Source: Porogramme epimiltina
Taxonomy: Eukaryota > Basidiomycota > Agaricomycetes > Polyporales > Polyporaceae
NCBI GenBank assembly: GCA_900155495.1
Contig: FTLJ01000431.1
Span: forward strand, 1 to 36,392
Length of the DNA stretch: 36,392 bases
Direction: 5' to 3'
Shown here: positions 30,724-36,392 of the stretch, one piece after another
How positions within the stretch are numbered: position 1 is the first letter of the stretch
Layout of the letters: every line of letters begins with the position of its first letter
Made by a program: the position numbers and the translations under genes
The notes under the pieces: model-generated
What the model saw: only the letters and a program-made list of their open reading frames with translations
Database searches by the model: none
Told to the model about the DNA's origin: nothing

Positions 30724-32390
30724 ATGTCTAATGTTTCGACACAGTCCCCCTTTTGTTCTGAAGATTCGTACAAACACGCTCTGATCCTGATGGCGGGATA
30801 CGCATCTGGGGCCCAAACCTACGTGTCCAACTTGCATGCCGCCATTGTTACGGTCCTGTTGGCATCAGCCATGGAAGGTATGTCATTGTGATTTTTACTG
30901 AGATAATGATCAGCCATATCTTCATACTCAAAAGGGATATTTCTCGTCCTGTTTCTGTTATCCTTGAAGACTATTGTGTATGTAGCTCCAGCGCTGGTAG
31001 ATCTACAGAGGTTACTAAGCTACGAGGAGCAGAAACACGAAGGCCAAGCAACTATCCCACTACTTTCTCATTGCAGCTCTTCTCATCATGTTGGCAAGCA
31101 CCGGCATTTTCTGGTCGGGAATCATTGGAAATGCACTTAGTACTGCAGGAGGAGCATCCACTAGTCTTGAGGAGCTACTGGCATATCTCTCGTGCATGTA
31201 TGAAACAAGCGATCAATGTGCACAGGTTCCAGATGATCTGAGAGTCTCTTCCTACTACCTCAACACAGTGGCAGTGGTCATAGTCGTGTGTACAAATCAC
31301 CACTCACTTTGTGCATTTAAAAACTAATATCATGACATCCAGATCATTGTCGGCGACACAATCGTATGGTGGCGCACAATAGCTCTGTACCCCAACAATA
31401 AAGTAGTCAAAATTGTTGGAGCTACTTTTGTTCTTGGTACCCTAGGTAAGTAAAATCGACGCAGCAATATGATACTGCAATAACTGACTATTGCTCATAA
31501 TGAAGTCGCGAGCATGATGAACATTACAGAGCTTACTATCAATCGTATAAGTGGAACCGGTGTGACTTACACCGGAGACGACAGATTTTCGATCCTTCGA
31601 AGTCAAAATGGAGATTGGAATCAACTCGACGCCATTGGACAGACATTCGAAGGCTCACAGTCAGGACTGATTGCATCTGCGCTTTCGCTCGTGACCAATG
31701 CTGTCGCCACACTGTTGGTTACATACAAGACATGGTGCGTTCTACTAATGAATCATGTCAGTTCACGTCTCTGAAGTCCCGCTCGGTGTAACATAGGCGA
31801 TATAGGAGAGATGTCCAGCGACATTTACAGAGCATTCCAACGGCAAGATTTTCAGCAGGAGCAATATTAATGATTATCGTTGAGTCTGGCATCGTGTATT
31901 GTGCAATCTGGGTAATAATTGCCCTCGTGAGATCGTGTTGTTTACCAACTACTCATTGCGCTCCCTGGCGATAGATTCTCGTCATCGCCTTCTTGACATC
32001 ACAGAACAAAGAGAACAACCCGAGTCCAACATATATGGCGATACTCTCGGTCATATACCAAGCATGTTTGGTTCCCGTCATCGTACGCCTGCTGTTGCCT
32101 TGTGTTTGTTTACATGAATGGCGCTAATCAGCTGAGCGTGTTGACAGGCGATCTACCCTACGGCGATAATTCTTTTAGTTTCAGCGAAGAAGTCGCATAT
32201 CGACGAGATGGTCGTCAACTACCACATCGCCTCAGTCGCACCGAATCATAAAACTCGTTTTGGAAATAACGGGGCTCTTTCCAGGTTCCTACCCAACAGT
32301 CTCTCAATCTCCAGAGACACATCGCCTACCAATGTATCCTCAAAAGGACAGTTGAGTCCTGCACCAACTCCACCTCCCAAGGACTGCTAG
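30724..32390 (+). CDS. Seven-transmembrane protein of unknown function, paralogue 7TM-D
   Basis: Eight exons (30724-30877, 30935-30977, 31027-31285, 31343-31445, 31506-31734, 31797-31911, 31975-32082, 32148-32390) give 417 residues. The acceptor of exon 3 could also be three bases later. It is the only copy on the plus strand and the most diverged, yet exons 2, 4 and 6 keep the family lengths of 43, 103 and 115 nt. Landmarks: AAIVTVLLASAMEG, LIMLASTGIFWSGIIGNAL, a Cys pair around MYETSDQ, IVGDTIVWWRTIALYPNN, VTNAVATLLVTYKTW, VESGIVYCAIW and SVIYQACLVPVI. The long tail ends in SPAPTPPPKDC, like 7TM-C. Function unknown; a receptor-like membrane protein is the best description. Confidence 0.75.
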
Positions 32391-33263
32391 TGGTGGGACA
32401 GGACAGGGAGCGTGAAGAGTTTTAGCTCTGCTAGCTCGACAGCGGTGGAAAGGAACTCAGTACAGTACACGAAGTACGGTGTAGACGGAGTCACCCCCGC
32501 ACATAAGCATGAGTACTTTGTTCTAAAGGCTGTTTATGACGAGTTAGCCAGAGGAAGTGCTCTTGAGGAATGCAATGGGTCAAGTGTCCTTCTTATATAA
32601 CTGTAGATGTCCTGAATGTGCTAATAAGTACGAGTCTGTTAAATAAAAGAGAAAAAGGTGTATGCGTGCTCTGCACTCAGAGTCGGCCCGCGGTCGGCGC
32701 TAGCCCGGGCCCGGAGACAGCCGGCCCCGGACGGAGGCGCGCATCGTCTCAGGTCTGTTGGTGTCGAGCGGTCCCTCCCGGGTCCCATTCACCCACCAAC
32801 CAGCTCCATCTCTGTGTCTCAGTCCTAGGCCCCTCCTGAGGCCTGAAGCCCAGTGAAAACCCTCCCGATTCGGGGGGATTTAGAACGATTTAGAGAGATT
32901 GTAGGAGATTAACGTAGATGAGGATCAGTAGGGAGCGTGTTCGGCGTCTAAATACTATGTAATTTTCTCACATGTCCGCTCTCGAGCTCAAGAAATGCCA
33001 GTCGATGACAGTTTTTTTGGCGCGTGTGCCCGTCTGGCGCGCCAGAATGCCTGACGTCTGTGTGATCCAAAAGAAATCTCTCTCACTAAGTGAAAAGTTT
33101 CTCGGTGCCCGAAATTACTCCAAGGGGGAGCTCGGAATTTCTTGCGCACGCCCAAATTTAAGCGCTCTGTAAGAAATGTGACTGCCCTCGGTAGCTTGGT
33201 GTGTTCTTTCGGTAGTATAGTCGGCGAACTCTGTAGCTCTGATAGCGGTAGCATTAGTGTATC
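32391..33263. other. Intergenic; left flank of the transposon
   Basis: After the 7TM-D stop a 62-codon plus-strand frame (32412-32600) has no recognised motif. From about 32690 to 32830 the sequence becomes very GC-rich, unlike the DNA on either side. A candidate transposon end lies at 32851. The last 200 bp are AT-richer promoter sequence for the transposase gene. Confidence 0.4.
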
Positions 33264-33270
33264 TATATAA
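33264..33270 (+). promoter_or_regulatory. TATA box of the transposase gene
   Basis: TATATAA lies about 62 bp before the ATG at 33332, consistent with a short leader. It suggests that the element still carries its own promoter. Confidence 0.55.
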
Positions 33271-33331
33271 GAGCACCTAGTATGTTTTAATTTCCTTTCA
33301 CGACCGTGCGCAGAAGTTTCGCCTCCCCGTA

Positions 33332-36300
33332 ATGTCACATCAACCGCGCGGCCGCGCTCAGGGACACCAACCAGCAGCGTACGGCGCCCGACCACCCGCG
33401 CGCGGGGGGCCTGCGGGGCGCGGGGAGCCACAGCCAAGTGGAGCGCAGCCTCGCGGCGCAGATCCTGCCGCGCGCGGAGTGCCTGTCGCGCGCGGAGTGC
33501 CTGTCGCGCGCGGAGTACCTGCCGCGCGCGGGTCGCGCGCGCGCGGTGGCGCGCCTACAGAGTCTCAACAAGATGCGACCCTTGCGCCTCCGTCAAACAC
33601 AGCTCCTGATGTAAGGTGTTTTGGCATCAGTATGGTAGCAATTGCGCGGTACTTTTCTAACAGGCGCGACTGTGTTCGGTAGGTATACACAGCGCGGAGG
33701 GGTCGCGTTCCTAAACCGACCCCGGATAATGTGTTAGCGCGCACAGAGTCTGCGTACTTTCGTGAGACCTGGGTACGTCCATAAGTCATTAAAGATTATG
33801 TTCTACGCTTGGTACTTAAATCAACGCTGCATCCAGTCTCAAGGACTCTCCACCGCGTCTGAAGCTGCGCGGAGATTAGAGCAAGCGCGGGACACTGGAG
33901 AGGAGGTAGGCTTCCCCTCCCCGGTGTTCGAACTGCCTTCAAGACGTCTAATATATCTGCTAGCGTTCAAACTTACGGGACATCGCAATTGCTAGACTCA
34001 GGAATACAAGTAGCTCTTCTACTCAGGTGAGCGCATTTCTATGAGCCGGGGAAGGCACCCTTGTGCCTACACTCAAGGAGCGAGATATCTACGGGGTCGA
34101 TATACACCTTCAGCGTCGGGATGAGGTTGGTGGGAAGGTCTGCTGGAGTGACTATGTATTCAAACAGACCATTGAGACAGTGTCACGTATCATACGCTAC
34201 GAGTTTATCGGCGCGCGGCGTGGAAGGAGTTGTAGCTCAGGCTCACGGTTATTCTTGCAGGACGTTACGCACTCTTTGCCATCTTCGGCTGGGCCTTCCG
34301 GGGCAGTCCCACCTGTGCGCATGCCACATGGGATGGCCAATACAGGTCCTCCAGTCAGCTCTGCAAGTTCGTTTGGTCGCGCGCAGTCTGGGCAGCTCGC
34401 GACGGGCGCGCCGCCCGAAGCCCCCGCGCGCGCGCCTCCCCCGCGTCTCTCCCCCGTCGCGTCTGGCTCTGCTGGTCTCAGTCCCCCTCGCGCGCCCACA
34501 TATTCTCAGTCTGGCAGCTCTCCAACTCGATACCAATCCCCCGAGTCCGTTTTTGTGGGAAACCTGGACGCTCTCCGACGCCTGCAGCGCACACCACCCG
34601 CGGGCCAGGACGAAGACACAGAACCCGAGGAGGGGCGAACGGAAGACATTGGTGCAAATCCTACTGCGGTCCTCGAGGACCTGTTTGTTGCTCAGCAGTT
34701 CATTCATAGGATGAATCAGGCTCGTCTCGCGCACTCAGGCCTCGACGTAGAAACATTGGGACGACTTTGCGCGCCCGCGCGCGGTACTCGCGCGCTCACC
34801 AGGGACGAGCGCGCGGGCCTCCGCATCCTCCTCTCGCGCGGAAACATAACTGGGGATACTTACACAGATATGCGCGCGGCATATCAAGAACACTCCCCCG
34901 ATACCACACAGAATATTCCTACACATTCCCAGGCCGAACGGCTGCTCGAAAATATCACCGGGATCCACGCGCTCCGGTGTGACATGTGCCCCAACACTTG
35001 TCTGGCTTTTACAGGTCCTTTCGCCACCATGGAGGCGTGCCCTATCTGCAAGGAACCTAGATACGAGCCAGGAAACACCGCGCGGCAGCCGCGCACCGCG
35101 CGACGAACTTTCTGTACATTTCCCCTTGGCCCCCAGCTACAGGCGATGTGGTCCTCCCCGGAGAATGCTCGTCTCATGCGGCATCGCGCGACGGAGACCA
35201 AAAAAATAATAGATGCACGGCGGCGCAGGGCTGGCGCCACACATCTTGAGGACGTTTACAACGGTACAGACTACCTCGCGCGCGTCGAGGACGGCACTAT
35301 CTCGGAGAATGATTCAGTACTTATGTTTTCTATCGACGGCGCGCAACTTTACCAGAGCAAACAATCCGACTGCTGGTTCTACGTTTGGGTCCTTTACGAT
35401 CTCCCCGTCTCACATCGCTACAAGAAGCGGTATGTTCTCCCAGGTGGGGTTATCGGCGGTCCGCGGCATCCCGTCAATCCGGAGTCGTTTCTTTTTCCGG
35501 GGCTGTTCCACCTCGCTGCCCTAATGCGCGAGGGCGTGCAAATATGGGCAGGCGACACGCAAGAGGTCTTTACAGATTTTCCTTATTGTCTTTTTGCGAC
35601 AGCCGACTCTCCCGCTATGGCCTCAATGAATGGGAGCGTAGGACACCACGGGCGGCAGGGGTGCCGTATGTTTTGTGAACAGCCTGGCCGCCATAAGCCG
35701 TTCCGCCCCACATACTACCCTGCACTCACACGTCTAATCCCCGATTTTCCCGACGACCCGCCCACTATCATCCTGGATGCCAAAGCCGAGCCAGACTACA
35801 CCGCACGCGCCAGGCACTATGCCGAAAATTTGAAGATTCTCGAATCGTCCCAGAACGCCACTACGTACGCCAGGAACCGACTGAATACAGGCATTGTCAA
35901 GCCAACTATCTTCAGCGGCCTCCCGCGGTTCCCAGGTGTCCCCCGAGGTTTCCCCATCGACGTCATGCATCTAATATGTCTCAATCTAGCTCAGCTCACT
36001 CTCGATCTTCTCCGGGGAACCATGCTCTGCGACGGCACTGATGATCGCAACACATGGGACTTTGCTATATTCTACAACAACCCGGCTTTGTGGCGGGAGC
36101 ACGGCACGCAGGTGGCCGCCGCCGCCCGGTACCTTCCTGGATCCTTCGACCGGCCGCCCAGGAACCCCGCGGAGAAGATCAACAGTGGCTTCAAGGCCTG
36201 GGAATACAACCTGTATGTTTACGGTCTCATGCCTGCGCTCCTGCGCCCCATCCTCCCAACACAATATTATCGACATTTTTGCTTGCTCGTCTTCGCTGCT

Positions 36301-36392
36301 CGGATTGTTTCCCAGCGGAAAGTTTCTACTTCTCAGCTCGCAGAGGCCCATCTCGCGCAGCACGCATACTATACTCAATTCGAACAGCTATA
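33332..36392 (+). CDS. Tnp2-family transposase (EnSpm/CACTA), 3' end beyond the window
   Basis: A probable model has exons 33332-33610, 33683-33772, 33837-33905, 33944-34009 and 34078 to the window end. The last exon is open for more than 2.3 kb, and only the small 5' exons are uncertain (the 33906-33943 intron would be just 38 bp). The N-terminus is Gly/Pro/Arg-rich and probably disordered. From about 34978 come a zinc-binding pair (CDMC, then CPIC at about 35038), LMFSIDGAQLYQSKQSDCW, LPGGVIGGPRHPVNPESFLFPG, ADSPAMASMNGSVGHHGRQGC and GFPIDVMHLICLNLAQL, the order typical of basidiomycete Tnp2 (Transposase_21) proteins. The enzyme would excise and reinsert the element. No stop or frameshift breaks the conserved part, so the copy looks young. 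Confidence 0.85.
33464..33536 (+). repeat. 18-bp tandem repeat inside the transposase gene
   Basis: Four units of 18 bp, each close to ctgtcgcgcgcggagtgc, run head to tail. In the reading frame they encode repeats of about GVPVAR or GVPAAR, part of a Gly/Pro/Arg-rich low-complexity N-terminus. Unit number is likely to vary between copies of the element through replication slippage. Confidence 0.75.

Larger units (their letters stand above)
32851..36392 (+). mobile_element. EnSpm/CACTA-type DNA transposon, partial at the window edge
   Basis: The Tnp2-type transposase gene makes this a DNA transposon of the EnSpm/CACTA superfamily. The left boundary is a guess: at 32851 a cagtgaaaaccctcccga sequence starts a short hairpin (cctcccga with tcgggggg) and is followed by repeated gatttaga motifs (about 32879 and 32889), as expected of subterminal repeats. 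A cactaagtgaaaag motif at about 33084 is an alternative end. The right end is outside the window, so neither a terminal inverted repeat nor a target-site duplication can be checked. Confidence 0.55.

Noticed and set aside
17278..32390. Calling the 7-TM genes STE3-type pheromone receptors
   Set aside because: The sequence motifs and intron pattern do not match STE3, and no CaaX pheromone precursor gene was seen nearby.
35986..36378. Minus-strand open frame opposite the transposase
   Set aside because: Antisense shadow of the conserved Tnp2 coding sequence.
1..36392. CRISPR arrays, tRNA or rRNA genes
   Set aside because: No regularly spaced direct repeats, no convincing tRNA B-box within a cloverleaf, and no rRNA-like sequence were found by eye.

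Overview
The window is nuclear DNA of a filamentous basidiomycete, most likely an Agaricomycete and possibly a polypore. Genes are dense and carry many 50-60 bp GT-AG introns, codon use is GC-rich, and the families are typical of that group (fungal TRAPP Trs65, a siderophore transporter with GATA elements, 7-TM paralogues, a Tnp2 transposase). Two Ns at 240-241 show an imperfect assembly. The exon models were read by hand from splice signals, frame and family motifs. Every full-length model (all except the first small gene and the transposase) closes in a single frame.

Left half (about 0.4-16.7 kb): conserved, mostly housekeeping genes. A small unrecognised minus-strand gene with a frame break (467-1669) lies 31 bp past the stop of a TRAPP-II subunit Trs65 gene (1701-5251, minus). 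Across a 427 bp divergent promoter is ribonuclease H1 (5679-7007, plus). Then come an aldo-keto reductase (8425-10000, plus), a 13-exon siderophore-iron transporter (10614-13104, minus) with a 9-nt microexon and iron-type GATA elements upstream, and a 15-exon M17 leucine aminopeptidase (14252-16698, minus) with a possible mitochondrial presequence.

Right half (about 17.2-36.4 kb): accessory, lower density. Four paralogous seven-transmembrane genes of unknown function (called 7TM-A to D here; three minus, one plus) share an eight-exon structure, with exons 2 and 4 invariant at 43 and 103 nt. Between B and C is an intact gene for an atypical homeodomain protein; between C and D is a frameshifted fragment of the same homeodomain family. 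Further gene fragments lie at 29.0-30.2 kb. The window ends inside a Tnp2 (EnSpm/CACTA-type) transposase gene that starts at 33332.

How they fit together: the left genes serve unrelated core roles (Golgi traffic, RNA-DNA hybrid removal, carbonyl reduction, iron uptake, peptide turnover). The right half looks like a duplicating, transposon-associated cluster in which receptor-like membrane proteins alternate with homeodomain genes. That pairing is the most unusual feature of the window; a functional link is inference only.
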